In this document: in pieces, positions 37,064-45,039 of the stretch
How positions within the stretch are numbered: position 1 is the first letter of the stretch
Layout of the letters: every line of letters begins with the position of its first letter
The notes under the pieces: generated by a model
Seen by the model: only the letters and a program-made list of their open reading frames with translations
The model's database searches: none
What the model was told of the DNA's origin: nothing
Position numbers and translations under genes: made by a program
Assembly (NCBI RefSeq): GCF_900109035.1
Contig: NZ_FNYD01000007.1
Span: 62,001 to 126,000, forward strand
Direction of reading: 5' to 3'
From: Cribrihabitans marinus
GTDB lineage: Bacteria; Pseudomonadota; Alphaproteobacteria; Rhodobacterales; Rhodobacteraceae
DNA length: 64,000 nucleotides

Positions 37064-37816
37064 ATGGCCCAGAACCTTCTGCAGGGCGGCAAGACCGTTT
37101 ATGGCGCATCGGTGGGGATCCTGATGCTGGAGACCCGGTTTCCGCGCATTCCGGGCGACATGGGCAATGCGCTGAGCTGGCCGTTTCCGGTGCAGTACCG
37201 GGTGGTGCGCGGCGCCTCGCCCGACAAGGTGGTGCGGGGCAATCCGCGCGACCTGCTGCCCGTCTTCATCGAGGCAGGGCGCGAGCTTGTGGCGATGGGC
37301 TGCGACGGGATTACCACCAATTGCGGTTTCCTGGCGCTGGTGCAGGAGGATCTGCGCGCCGCACTGGGCGTTCCGGTGGCGACCTCATCGCTTATGCAAG
37401 TACCGATGGTGCAGGCCATGCTTCCGCCGGGACGCAGGGCGGTGATCCTGACCATCTCGAAGGCGACGCTGACGGAGGCTCATCTGGCGGCGGCGGGCGT
37501 TCCGCCCGACACACCGATCCACGGGACGGATGATGGCCGTTGCCTGAGCCGGGACATCCTCGGCGACGCGCCCGAGATCGACTTCGACGGCTGCCGGCTG
37601 GATATGCTGGACGCCGCCGACGCAATCCTTGCGGGTGTGCCAGATGCGGGCGCCATCGTGCTGGAATGCACCAACATGGTGCCTTACGCGGCAGATATCC
37701 GGCGCCGGACCGGCCTGCCCGTGTTTTCCATCCAGACCATGATCGAATGGTTCCAGGCCGGTCTCATGCCGCGCCGGTACCCGGTGGAACTGGACGATTC
37801 GCGCCCCGGAGCCTGA
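37064..37816 (+). CDS. aspartate/glutamate racemase family protein
   Basis: 250 residues of the Asp/Glu/hydantoin racemase superfamily. The two catalytic cysteines are in GITTNCGFLAL and VLECTNMVPYAADI. The two-cysteine mechanism fits amino acid racemases, maleate isomerases or arylmalonate decarboxylases; the exact substrate cannot be told. It begins one base after the GntR gene and is followed by a beta-hydroxyacid dehydrogenase. Confidence 0.82.
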   Translation: MAQNLLQGGKTVYGASVGILMLETRFPRIPGDMGNALSWPFPVQYRVVRGASPDKVVRGNPRDLLPVFIEAGRELVAMGCDGITTNCGFLALVQEDLRAALGVPVATSSLMQVPMVQAMLPPGRRAVILTISKATLTEAHLAAAGVPPDTPIHGTDDGRCLSRDILGDAPEIDFDGCRLDMLDAADAILAGVPDAGAIVLECTNMVPYAADIRRRTGLPVFSIQTMIEWFQAGLMPRRYPVELDDSRPGA

Positions 37817-37901
37817 CGGCGCCCCGGAAACGCCTTGCCCTTCCGGACGGGCTTTGCTTTGACTTGGCGCAGCATCGCGCGGCAGGGGAAAGGATCGAGC
37901 C

Positions 37902-38774
37902 ATGGCAAAAATCGCGTTTCTGGGCCTTGGGGTCATGGGCTATCCGATGGCCGGACATCTGCAGGCGGCGGGCCACGACGTGACCGTCTACAACCGCACC
38001 GCGTCAAAGGCCGAGGCCTGGGTGGGCGAGCATGGCGGGACCAGCGCTCCGACGCCGGCCGCGGCCGCGTCCGGCGCCGAGTTCGTGATGGCCTGCGTCG
38101 GCAATGACGACGATCTGCGCGCGGTCTGCCTGGGCGCGGACGGCGCCTTTGCCGCGATGGATGAGGGCTGCGTCTTTGTCGACCACACCACCGTGTCTGC
38201 CAAGGTCACGCGCGAGCTGTTCGAGGCCGCCGCAGGCAAGGGCATCGGCTTTGTCGACGCGCCGATCTCGGGCGGACAGGCGGGGGCCGAGAATGGTGCG
38301 CTGTCGATCATGTGCGGCGGCGAGCAGGCCCATTACGACCGGGCCGAGCCGGTGATGGACGCCTATGCCCGCATCTGCCGTCGCATCGGTGACAGCGGCG
38401 CCGGGCAGATGACCAAGATGTGCAACCAGATCGCCATCGCCGGGCTGGTGCAGGGCTTGAGCGAGGCGCTGCATTTCGCCGAGAAAGCGGGCCTTGACGG
38501 GCGCGCGGTGGTCGAGGTCATCAGCCAGGGCGCGGCGGGAAGCTGGCAGATGTCGAACCGGTATGAGACCATGCTGGACGATCAATTCGAGCACGGCTTC
38601 GCGGTGGACTGGATGCGCAAGGATCTGGGCATCTGCCTGGATACCGCCGACGAGACCGGCGCCTCGCTGCCGGTCACTGCGCTGGTCGACCAGTTCTACA
38701 AGGACGTGCAGAAACTGGGCGGCGGGCGCTGGGATACGTCGTCGCTGATCAAGCGGTTGCGCGCGTTGGGGTGA
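37902..38774 (+). CDS. NAD(P)-dependent beta-hydroxyacid dehydrogenase (3-hydroxyisobutyrate/tartronate semialdehyde type)
   Basis: 290 residues. The Rossmann motif is AFLGLGVMGYPMAGHL at the N-terminus, the substrate loop DAPISGGQAGAENGALSIMCGG, and the catalytic Lys is in GAGQMTKMCNQIAIAG. Family members oxidise 3-hydroxyisobutyrate or reduce tartronate semialdehyde; the latter would connect to glyoxylate metabolism, but nothing in the sequence decides. It follows the racemase-like gene and precedes repeat copy 3. Confidence 0.88.
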   Translation: MAKIAFLGLGVMGYPMAGHLQAAGHDVTVYNRTASKAEAWVGEHGGTSAPTPAAAASGAEFVMACVGNDDDLRAVCLGADGAFAAMDEGCVFVDHTTVSAKVTRELFEAAAGKGIGFVDAPISGGQAGAENGALSIMCGGEQAHYDRAEPVMDAYARICRRIGDSGAGQMTKMCNQIAIAGLVQGLSEALHFAEKAGLDGRAVVEVISQGAAGSWQMSNRYETMLDDQFEHGFAVDWMRKDLGICLDTADETGASLPVTALVDQFYKDVQKLGGGRWDTSSLIKRLRALG

Positions 38775-38780
38775 CGCATC

Positions 38781-38844
38781 GGGGGCGCTGCCCCCGTCCG
38801 CCTTCAAGGCGGACTCCCCCGAGGTATTTTCGGCCAGATGAAGG
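38781..38844 (+). repeat. intergenic repeat element copy 3
   Basis: Hairpin 38781-38786/38790-38795, hairpin 38796-38802/38808-38814, then TCCCCCGAGGTATTTTCGGC followed by CAGATGAAGG. The final ATG of the element (38838) opens in-frame into the downstream fusion gene and is a false start. Its hairpins probably end the dehydrogenase transcript. Confidence 0.65.
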
Positions 38845-38882
38845 GGATCCCGGGCGCGCCCCGGCCAGTGCGGGAGTTATTA

Positions 38883-41800
38883 ATGCCGACCGAGTCTTGG
38901 GTGCGCCACCTGCGCCAGCATTGGGGAATGAAGGCCACGCTGGCGCGGCTGAACGGAGAGTATGACCTGAATTTCGCGGTAACCGCGCAGGACGGCCGGG
39001 AATTCGTGCTCAAGGTGATGCGGCCCGGCTGCGACCGGGGGCTGGTCGAGATGCAGGTGGCGGCGCTGGCGCATCTGGCACGGCGCGCGCCCGGCCTGCC
39101 GTTTCCTGCGGTGATCCAGGCGCTGGACGGTGCGGCGCTGTTGGAGTGGCCCGACCCGGATGGCCAATCGCGCCTGGTCTGGCTGCAGGAGCGGCTGCCG
39201 GGGCGCTGCTATGCCGAGAGCGCGCCGAAATCCCTTGACCTGATCCGCCGGCTGGGCCGGACGCTGGGCGCGGCGGACCGCGCGCTGGAGGATTTCAGGC
39301 ATCCGTCGCTGGAGCGGGACTTCAAGTGGGACCTGACCCGGGCGGAATGGATCGAGGCGGAGCTGAACGTCATCGCCGATCCGGACCGGCGCGCCTGGCT
39401 GACCGAGATCGTCGAGGGGTTCCGGGGCATCCGCGCCGCACTGTCCGCTTTGCCGCGTCAGGCCATCCACAACGACGCCAACGACTACAACATCCTGGTC
39501 GAGGGCGTGCTGTCCGAGCCGCGGCGGATCTCGGGGCTGATCGACCTGGGCGACATCTGCGCCGCGCCCAAGGTTTGCGAATTGGCCATCGCCGGCGCCT
39601 ATGTGGTGCTGAATCACCCGCATCCCGAGCGGGCGCTGGCGGCGCTGGTGCAGGGCTATCACGCGGCCAACCGGCTGACGGCCGACGAGGTCGACCTGAT
39701 CTGGCCGCTGTTGCGGATGCGGCTGGTTGTTTCGGTGGTCAACTCGGCCTTGATGGCCACAGAGGCGCCCGACGACCCTTACGTGACGATCAGCCAGGCT
39801 CCGGCCTGGCGGTTCCTGGAGAACGAGGCCGTGAACGGCGCCCTGATGCCGGCGCGGCTGCGCGCCGCCTGCAGGCTGCCGGTGGCCGAGGGCGCCGACC
39901 GGGTGATGGCCTGGCTGGAGCGTCAGCGCGGATCCTTCGCGCCGATCCTGGGCGAGTCGCTGGAGGATACGCCGGTCGGGTCGCTGTCGGTCGAGGGCTC
40001 GGTCTGGCCGCGCGACCCGTTCAACCTGGCACCGGACGAGGCCGCCCGGGTCGGCGAGGAGCACGCGGGCAACCGCCTGTGGCTGGGCCGATACAACGAG
40101 CCGAGGCTGATCTATACGGCGCCCGCATTCCGCAAGGGGCCGTGGAAGGCCAGCGACCGGCGCAGCGTGCATATCGCTGCGGATGTGTTCGCGCCGGCCG
40201 GCACGCCGATCCACGCGCCGCTTGCGGGCACGGTCGCGCATGTCGAGAACCGGGCGGCGCATCTGGACTATGGCGGTGTGGTGATCCTGCGGCATGAAAC
40301 CCCCGAGGGCGATGCGTTTCACACGCTCCATGGCCATCTGGACCCGGAGGTGTGCGACCGGCTGCGGGTCGGCGACCCGGTGGAGCAGGGCGCCGCCTTC
40401 GCGCGCCTTGGCAGCCCCGGGCAGAACGGTGGCTGGGCGCCGCATCTGCATCTGCAACTGGCGCTGTCGGTGGCGGGGATGGAGGCCGACTGGCCCGGTG
40501 TCGCCGATCCCGACGAACTGGAGCTGTGGCACGCGCTCTGCCCCAACCCGGCGGCCTTGCTGAACCTGCCCGATGACCGGCTGCACCACCGGCCGACCGA
40601 CCGCAGCCGCGTGCTGGAGCAGCGGCTGGACCATTTCGCGCCCAATCTGAGCCTGAGCTATGACGCGCCCGTGATGCTGGTCCGGGGCTGGCGGCATCAT
40701 CTGTTCGACGAGTGGGGGCGGCCCTATCTGGATGCCTACAACAACGTGCCGCATGTGGGCCACGCGCATCCGCGCATCCAGGCGGTGGCGGCGGACCAGT
40801 TGAGGCGCGTGAATACCAACACGCGCTACCTGCATCCCGCGCAGGTGGGATTTGCCGAGAAAATCCTGTCGAAACTGCCCGATCACCTGCAGGTCTGCTT
40901 CTTCGTGAATTCCGGCACCGAGGCCAACGAGCTGGCGCTGAGGCTGGCCCGCGCCCATACCGGAGCGCGCGGCATGGTGACGCCCGATCACGGCTATCAC
41001 GGCAACACAACCGGGGCGGTGGATATCTCGGCCTACAAGTTCAACAAGCCCGGCGGGCCGGGACAGCCCGTTTGGGTCGAACTGGTCGAGCTGGCCGACG
41101 ACTACCGTGGATCGTTCCGCCGCGACGATCCCGACCGGGCCGCGAAATTCGCCGCGCTGGTCGAGCCGGCGATCGCCCGACTTATGGACAAGGGGCATGG
41201 GCTGGCCGGGTTCATCGCCGAGACCTTCCCTTCGGTCGGCGGGCAGATCATCCCGCCGCCGGGATACCTGCCGGCGGTTTACGCGCGGGTGCGCGCAGCA
41301 GGCGGCGTCTGCATCGCCGACGAGGTGCAAACCGGGCTGGGCCGCCTGGGCGATCACTATTTCGGGTTCGAGCAGCAAGGCGCGTCGCCAGATATCGTTG
41401 TGCTGGGCAAGCCCATCGGCAACGGCCACCCGCTGGGCGTGCTGGTCACCACACGCGAGATCGCCGCGAGCTTTGCGCAAGGCCCCGAGTTCTTCTCGAC
41501 CTTCGGCGGCTCGACCCTGTCCTGCCGGATCGGCAAGGAGGTACTCGACATCGTCGACGACGAGGGCCTGCAGGAGAACGCCCGCGTCATGGGCGAACGG
41601 CTCATTGCGGGGCTGCGCCAGATCGAGGCCGACTTCGCCTGTATCGGCGACGTGCGCGGCATGGGGTTGTTCCTGGGTGTCGAACTGGTGCACCCGGACG
41701 GGTCCGAGGCCACCGAGATCTGCGCCTATGTGAAGAACCGCATGCGCGACCACCGCATCCTGATCGGCAGCGAGGGGCCGAAGGACAACATCCTCAAGAT

Positions 41801-41942
41801 CCGCCCGCCGTTGACCATCGAGGCCGAGGATGTGGACATGATCCTGAGCTGCCTGCGAGCGGTACTGGGCGAACTGGGCCACATGACGCCCGACGCGCGG
41901 CACCGGCACCATCATCATGGTCCCGGCTGCGGCTGCACCTGA
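38883..41942 (+). CDS. APH-type kinase / M23 peptidase-like / class III aminotransferase fusion
   Basis: 1019 residues with three units. Residues about 1-340 are an APH/choline-kinase-like domain (QAIHNDANDYNILVEG, then GLIDLGDICAAPKVCELAIA, the Brenner and metal motifs). Residues about 420-555 resemble an LytM/M23 fold (HIAADVFAPAGTPIHAPLAGTV, HTLHGHLD, APHLHLQL), retaining HxD-like and HxH motifs. Residues about 590-1010 are a class III PLP enzyme (FVNSGTEANELALRLAR, IADEVQTGLGRLG, VVLGKPIGNGHPLG with the PLP lysine). Relatives of the kinase and aminotransferase parts are hydroxylysine kinase and the phospho-lyases for phosphohydroxylysine/phosphoethanolamine, so phosphorylation then phosphate elimination in one chain is likely (inference). 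C-terminal His-rich tail HRHHHHGPGCGC may bind metal. Confidence 0.85.
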   Translation: MPTESWVRHLRQHWGMKATLARLNGEYDLNFAVTAQDGREFVLKVMRPGCDRGLVEMQVAALAHLARRAPGLPFPAVIQALDGAALLEWPDPDGQSRLVWLQERLPGRCYAESAPKSLDLIRRLGRTLGAADRALEDFRHPSLERDFKWDLTRAEWIEAELNVIADPDRRAWLTEIVEGFRGIRAALSALPRQAIHNDANDYNILVEGVLSEPRRISGLIDLGDICAAPKVCELAIAGAYVVLNHPHPERALAALVQGYHAANRLTADEVDLIWPLLRMRLVVSVVNSALMATEAPDDPYVTISQAPAWRFLENEAVNGALMPARLRAACRLPVAEGADRVMAWLERQRGSFAPILGESLEDTPVGSLSVEGSVWPRDPFNLAPDEAARVGEEHAGNRLWLGRYNEPRLIYTAPAFRKGPWKASDRRSVHIAADVFAPAGTPIHAPLAGTVAHVENRAAHLDYGGVVILRHETPEGDAFHTLHGHLDPEVCDRLRVGDPVEQGAAFARLGSPGQNGGWAPHLHLQLALSVAGMEADWPGVADPDELELWHALCPNPAALLNLPDDRLHHRPTDRSRVLEQRLDHFAPNLSLSYDAPVMLVRGWRHHLFDEWGRPYLDAYNNVPHVGHAHPRIQAVAADQLRRVNTNTRYLHPAQVGFAEKILSKLPDHLQVCFFVNSGTEANELALRLARAHTGARGMVTPDHGYHGNTTGAVDISAYKFNKPGGPGQPVWVELVELADDYRGSFRRDDPDRAAKFAALVEPAIARLMDKGHGLAGFIAETFPSVGGQIIPPPGYLPAVYARVRAAGGVCIADEVQTGLGRLGDHYFGFEQQGASPDIVVLGKPIGNGHPLGVLVTTREIAASFAQGPEFFSTFGGSTLSCRIGKEVLDIVDDEGLQENARVMGERLIAGLRQIEADFACIGDVRGMGLFLGVELVHPDGSEATEICAYVKNRMRDHRILIGSEGPKDNILKIRPPLTIEAEDVDMILSCLRAVLGELGHMTPDARHRHHHHGPGCGCT

Positions 41943-41960
41943 GCGCAGCCGCAGCGTCGG

Positions 41961-42389
41961 TCAGTGCAGGACGACCGGGGCAGGCACGGTCTGCGGCGTG
42001 TCCAGTCTTCGGCCGATCTCGTCCCGGCGCAGCGCCAGGCCGAGATCCTCGGCCAGTGCCGCCAGGACCGGGGCCATGTCGGGCCGCACGATCAGGCAGG
42101 CCATCAGTAGCGCGTCCTCGCGCGCGCCATCGGCCGCGGCAGCGACCAGCGTGGCGAAACAGCTTTCGTCGGCGCCGAGGTACGCGCAGTCCGGCGCGTG
42201 ACGGATCAGCGGGCGGCGGCCGAAACTGGCGCACAGGCCGCAGATCCGCGACATGGCGGCAACGGCGCCCGTCCGGGTCTGTGGGTCGTCGGTCCAGGTC
42301 CGCAGACATTTTACGGCCCGCGCGCGCAGCGGATCGAGATGGGCCAGCTGCCCAACCGGCGCGCCGCCGTGATTGACCCGCCCGCTCAT
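41961..42389 (-). CDS. hypothetical cysteine-containing protein coupled to hemP
   Basis: 142 residues, family not recognised. It starts MSGRVNHGG at 42389, overlapping the hemP stop by four bases. A cluster ICGLCASFGRRPLIRHAPDCAYLGADESC has four cysteines and a histidine that could bind metal or heme. The rest is helical (LLMACLIVRPDMAPVLAALAEDLGLALRRDEIG). Its coupling to hemP suggests a role in iron or heme handling (inference). It is convergent with the fusion gene. Confidence 0.6.
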   Translation of the reverse strand: MSGRVNHGGAPVGQLAHLDPLRARAVKCLRTWTDDPQTRTGAVAAMSRICGLCASFGRRPLIRHAPDCAYLGADESCFATLVAAAADGAREDALLMACLIVRPDMAPVLAALAEDLGLALRRDEIGRRLDTPQTVPAPVVLH

Positions 42390-42553
42390 TTCGTCAGGAT
42401 CAGCTTGCCCGCGCGGGTGATGCGCAGGGTGTAGAGCTGATGGCCCAGCGCGATCTGCGCCAGGTTGCCGCCTTCGGTCAGTTCCTCGGCCCGGTGTGTG
42501 GGCAGGACCGGAAGCGGCTCGGAGCGTTCGTGCATCGGGGTCTGTGCGTTCAT
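42386..42553 (-). CDS. hemP: hemin uptake protein HemP
   Basis: 55 residues, matching the short HemP/HmuP family: the C-terminus YTLRITRAGKLILTK is its hallmark. HmuP acts in rhizobia as an activator of heme-uptake genes. The ATG at 42553 is preceded by AGGAGGCCAGATC, a strong ribosome binding site. It is translationally coupled to the downstream hypothetical gene. No heme transporter is in this window. Confidence 0.88.
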   Translation of the reverse strand: MNAQTPMHERSEPLPVLPTHRAEELTEGGNLAQIALGHQLYTLRITRAGKLILTK

Positions 42554-42909
42554 GATCTGGCCTCCTGAGGGCATTCGGCTGGCGATTTCTCTGACTGCCG
42601 CCGCCCCTTGGACGGGCCGGTGACGGTCTCGCTGGCTGACCCGGCAGAAGGCGGGATGGCGGACGATGAGTCATTTCTTATTAAAACAGTCGGATATGTC
42701 AAGCGCCGGGTGTTCCCACGCCCGGACCGGCGGCAGGGCGCTCGCACCGGCCCCCTGAAACAATTCCACCGAACCGCATCCTTTGTGGCCGGAACCGCAA
42801 AAATGCCCAGATTGGGTCGGCAATCCGCCGTATTGAACTGCAAATTCTGAACACGGTCCCTCGGGATCCGATTGTGTAATGGGCTTGTGCAACAAGGGGC
42901 GGACCAGCC
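42554..42909. other. divergent spacer between hemP and the glycosyltransferase gene
   Basis: 356 bases with no gene I can support. It should hold two promoters. An AT-rich segment (42670-42700, containing TCTTATTAAAACAG) stands out against the GC-rich surroundings and is where an iron-responsive operator for hemP could be, but I find no clear match to a Fur, Irr or RirA consensus. A second AT-rich segment lies near 42840-42890, before the glycosyltransferase gene. Confidence 0.4.
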
Positions 42910-43884
42910 ATGTATCTGTCGATCGTCGTGCCATGTATGAACGAGGAGGCGTCCCTCCCCTCTCTCGTGGAGCGTCTGGCCGCGGTGATCGAACCCTGGA
43001 GCAACCGGGCCGAGATCATCCTTGTGGATGACGGCTCGACCGACGGGACATGGGACCTGATCCGCGCCGCCCGAAAGGAAGTGCCGCAGGTGGTGGGCCT
43101 GCGGCTTTCCGCCAATCGCGGGCATCAGGTCGCGCTGACCGCCGGGCTTGAGGCCGCGCGCGGCAAGCGGGTGTTCATGTTGGATGCCGACCTTCAGGAT
43201 CCTCCGGAACTGCTGGGCGACATGATGCTGATGATGGATCGCGGCTATGACGTGGTCTATGGCCGGCGCGCGAAACGCGAGGGCGAGACCCTGTTCAAGA
43301 AGGTCACCGCCTGGGGGTTCTACCGCTTTCTCAACGCTCTGTCGGATGTCGACATCCCCCGAGACACCGGCGATTTCCGTCTGGTCAGCCGGCGCGCCCT
43401 TGACGCGGTGCTGGCGATGCCCGAGCGCACGCGATTCCTGCGCGGCATGTTCGCCTGGGCCGGATATGACCAGATCGGGCTGGAATATGTGCGCGCCCCG
43501 CGCGCGGCGGGCGAAACCAAGTATCCGCTGCGCGCGATGCTGAGCTTTGCCACGGATGCGCTGACCGGGTTCTCGACCCGGCCGCTGCGTTTCGCCACGC
43601 GCCTGTCGTTCTGCAGCCTGCTGGTCTCGCTCTTGATGGCGATCTATGTCTTCGGCTCGCTGTTCCTCTACAGCACCGCGCCGGGCTGGGCCTCGGTGGT
43701 GCTGGCGGTCAGCTTCTTCTCGGGCATCCAGCTGCTGACGCTGGGCATCATGGGTGAGTACCTTGGCCGCCTCTACATGGAGGCCAAGCACCGCCCGCTC
43801 TACTACCTCGCCGAAGAGGCGCGCAGCCTGGAGCCGGTTCCCTCGCCCGAAAACCGCCACGACAAGCGGACGGCGCGGGCATGA
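42910..43884 (+). CDS. GT2 polyprenyl-phosphate glycosyltransferase (GtrB-like)
   Basis: 324 residues. The GT-A domain has SIVVPCMNEEASLPSLV, ILVDDGSTDGTWDLI, SANRGHQVALTAGLEAARG, DADLQDPPELLGDM and DTGDFRLVSRRALDAV. Two C-terminal membrane helices (about 232-254 and 265-288) match GtrB and DPM1-like enzymes that load a sugar onto undecaprenyl phosphate. It overlaps the GtrA gene by four bases and opens a four-gene cell-surface glycosylation cassette. Confidence 0.92.
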   Translation: MYLSIVVPCMNEEASLPSLVERLAAVIEPWSNRAEIILVDDGSTDGTWDLIRAARKEVPQVVGLRLSANRGHQVALTAGLEAARGKRVFMLDADLQDPPELLGDMMLMMDRGYDVVYGRRAKREGETLFKKVTAWGFYRFLNALSDVDIPRDTGDFRLVSRRALDAVLAMPERTRFLRGMFAWAGYDQIGLEYVRAPRAAGETKYPLRAMLSFATDALTGFSTRPLRFATRLSFCSLLVSLLMAIYVFGSLFLYSTAPGWASVVLAVSFFSGIQLLTLGIMGEYLGRLYMEAKHRPLYYLAEEARSLEPVPSPENRHDKRTARA

Positions 43885-44276
43885 GCCAGGCGTCGCCCCT
43901 GCTGCGCTTTGCGCTGGTCGGTGCCGCCGTGGCGCTGGCCTATGTCGCACTCTACCTGCTGTTCCTGCAGGCCGGAATGGGCCGGGGTTGGGCCAATGCG
44001 CTGGCCTTCGGTCTGGCCGTGGCCGGGCAATATGTGGGCCAGACCCTGTTCACCTTCCGCCGCCGGCTGATCGCGCCACGGCAGGCGATGCGGTTCGCGG
44101 TGATGATCGGGCTGGGACTTGCAAGCTCGGCGGCGATCACCGGCGGGCTGGCCCCCGCCTTCGGTCTGCCGGATCTCGCCGCGGCCATCGCGGTCACCGT
44201 GATCCTACCGGTCCAGAACTACATCCTGATGAAAGCCTGGGTCTACGCGGCCCCCGCAACCTGTTCCGAGGTCTGA
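43881..44276 (+). CDS. GtrA family flippase-like membrane protein
   Basis: 131 residues with four hydrophobic helices. Features such as LRFALVGAAVALAYVALYLLF and QYVGQTLFTFRRR are typical of GtrA, proposed to flip polyprenyl-phosphate-linked sugar across the inner membrane. It starts inside the stop of the GtrB-like gene and ends one base before the methyltransferase gene. Confidence 0.9.
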   Translation: MSQASPLLRFALVGAAVALAYVALYLLFLQAGMGRGWANALAFGLAVAGQYVGQTLFTFRRRLIAPRQAMRFAVMIGLGLASSAAITGGLAPAFGLPDLAAAIAVTVILPVQNYILMKAWVYAAPATCSEV

Positions 44277-44277
44277 C

Positions 44278-45033
44278 ATGTCGCATATCTACACTGACCG
44301 GTTCTTCGACTATATCGACCGTGGCGCGCGCAGTTCGGCCCGCCGGCTGATCGCCGCTCTGCAACCCTGGTTGAACGCCGGCAGCGTGGCCGACCTGGGC
44401 AGCGGTCGGGGCGTGTGGCTGGCCGAATGGCAACGTGCCGGCGTGGAACACGTCCTCGGCGTCGATGGCGACTATGTCGAGCGGGTCCGGCTGGCGATCG
44501 CGCCCGACAGCTTTCGCGCCGCCGATCTGACGCAACCACTGAAATACGACCGCCGCTATGACCTGGCCCAGAGCCTGGAGGTCGGCGAGCACCTGCCCAC
44601 CGAGGCCTCGGAAACCCTGGTGGCAAGCCTGACGCGGGCCAGCGACCGGGTGCTGTTCTCGGCCGCGGTGCCGGGCCAGGGCGGCGAGTTCCACATCAAC
44701 GAGCAGCCGCTATCCTTCTGGCAGGACCTGTTCGCCGCGCGCGGATATCGCGCCTTCGATTGCGTACGGCCGGCGCTGGCCGGGCATGACGATGTCGAGC
44801 CTTGGTATCGCTACAACGCTGTCCTCTATGTGAATGCCGCCGGCCGCGAGGGCCTGCCCGACGCGGTTCTGGAGACCGAGATCCCGGCCGGCGAGCCGGT
44901 GCCCGAGGGCGGCAGCGCATCCTGGCGCCTGCGCCGGCAGATCGTCTCGATGCTGCCCCGCCCGACCGTGACCTGGATCGCGCAGGCCCGCGCCGCCGTT
45001 CTGGCGCGCCAGGCCCAGCGTATCGCGGGATAG
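44278..45033 (+). CDS. class I SAM-dependent methyltransferase
   Basis: 251 residues. The SAM-binding motif I is SVADLGSGRGVWLAEW and the acidic loop is VLGVDGDYV; AQSLEVGEHLP is the post-I region. The substrate is unknown. Its position between GtrA and a GtrII-like protein suggests methylation of a surface sugar (inference). Confidence 0.85.
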   Translation: MSHIYTDRFFDYIDRGARSSARRLIAALQPWLNAGSVADLGSGRGVWLAEWQRAGVEHVLGVDGDYVERVRLAIAPDSFRAADLTQPLKYDRRYDLAQSLEVGEHLPTEASETLVASLTRASDRVLFSAAVPGQGGEFHINEQPLSFWQDLFAARGYRAFDCVRPALAGHDDVEPWYRYNAVLYVNAAGREGLPDAVLETEIPAGEPVPEGGSASWRLRRQIVSMLPRPTVTWIAQARAAVLARQAQRIAG

Positions 45034-45039
45034 ACCGCC

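Noticed and set aside
38880-41918. 1012-codon open frame opposite the kinase/peptidase/aminotransferase fusion
   Set aside because: Antisense frame caused by GC bias; the plus-strand product has three recognisable domains.
42670-42700. Fur or RirA box before hemP
   Set aside because: The segment is AT-rich as expected, but no match to a consensus was clear enough to annotate.
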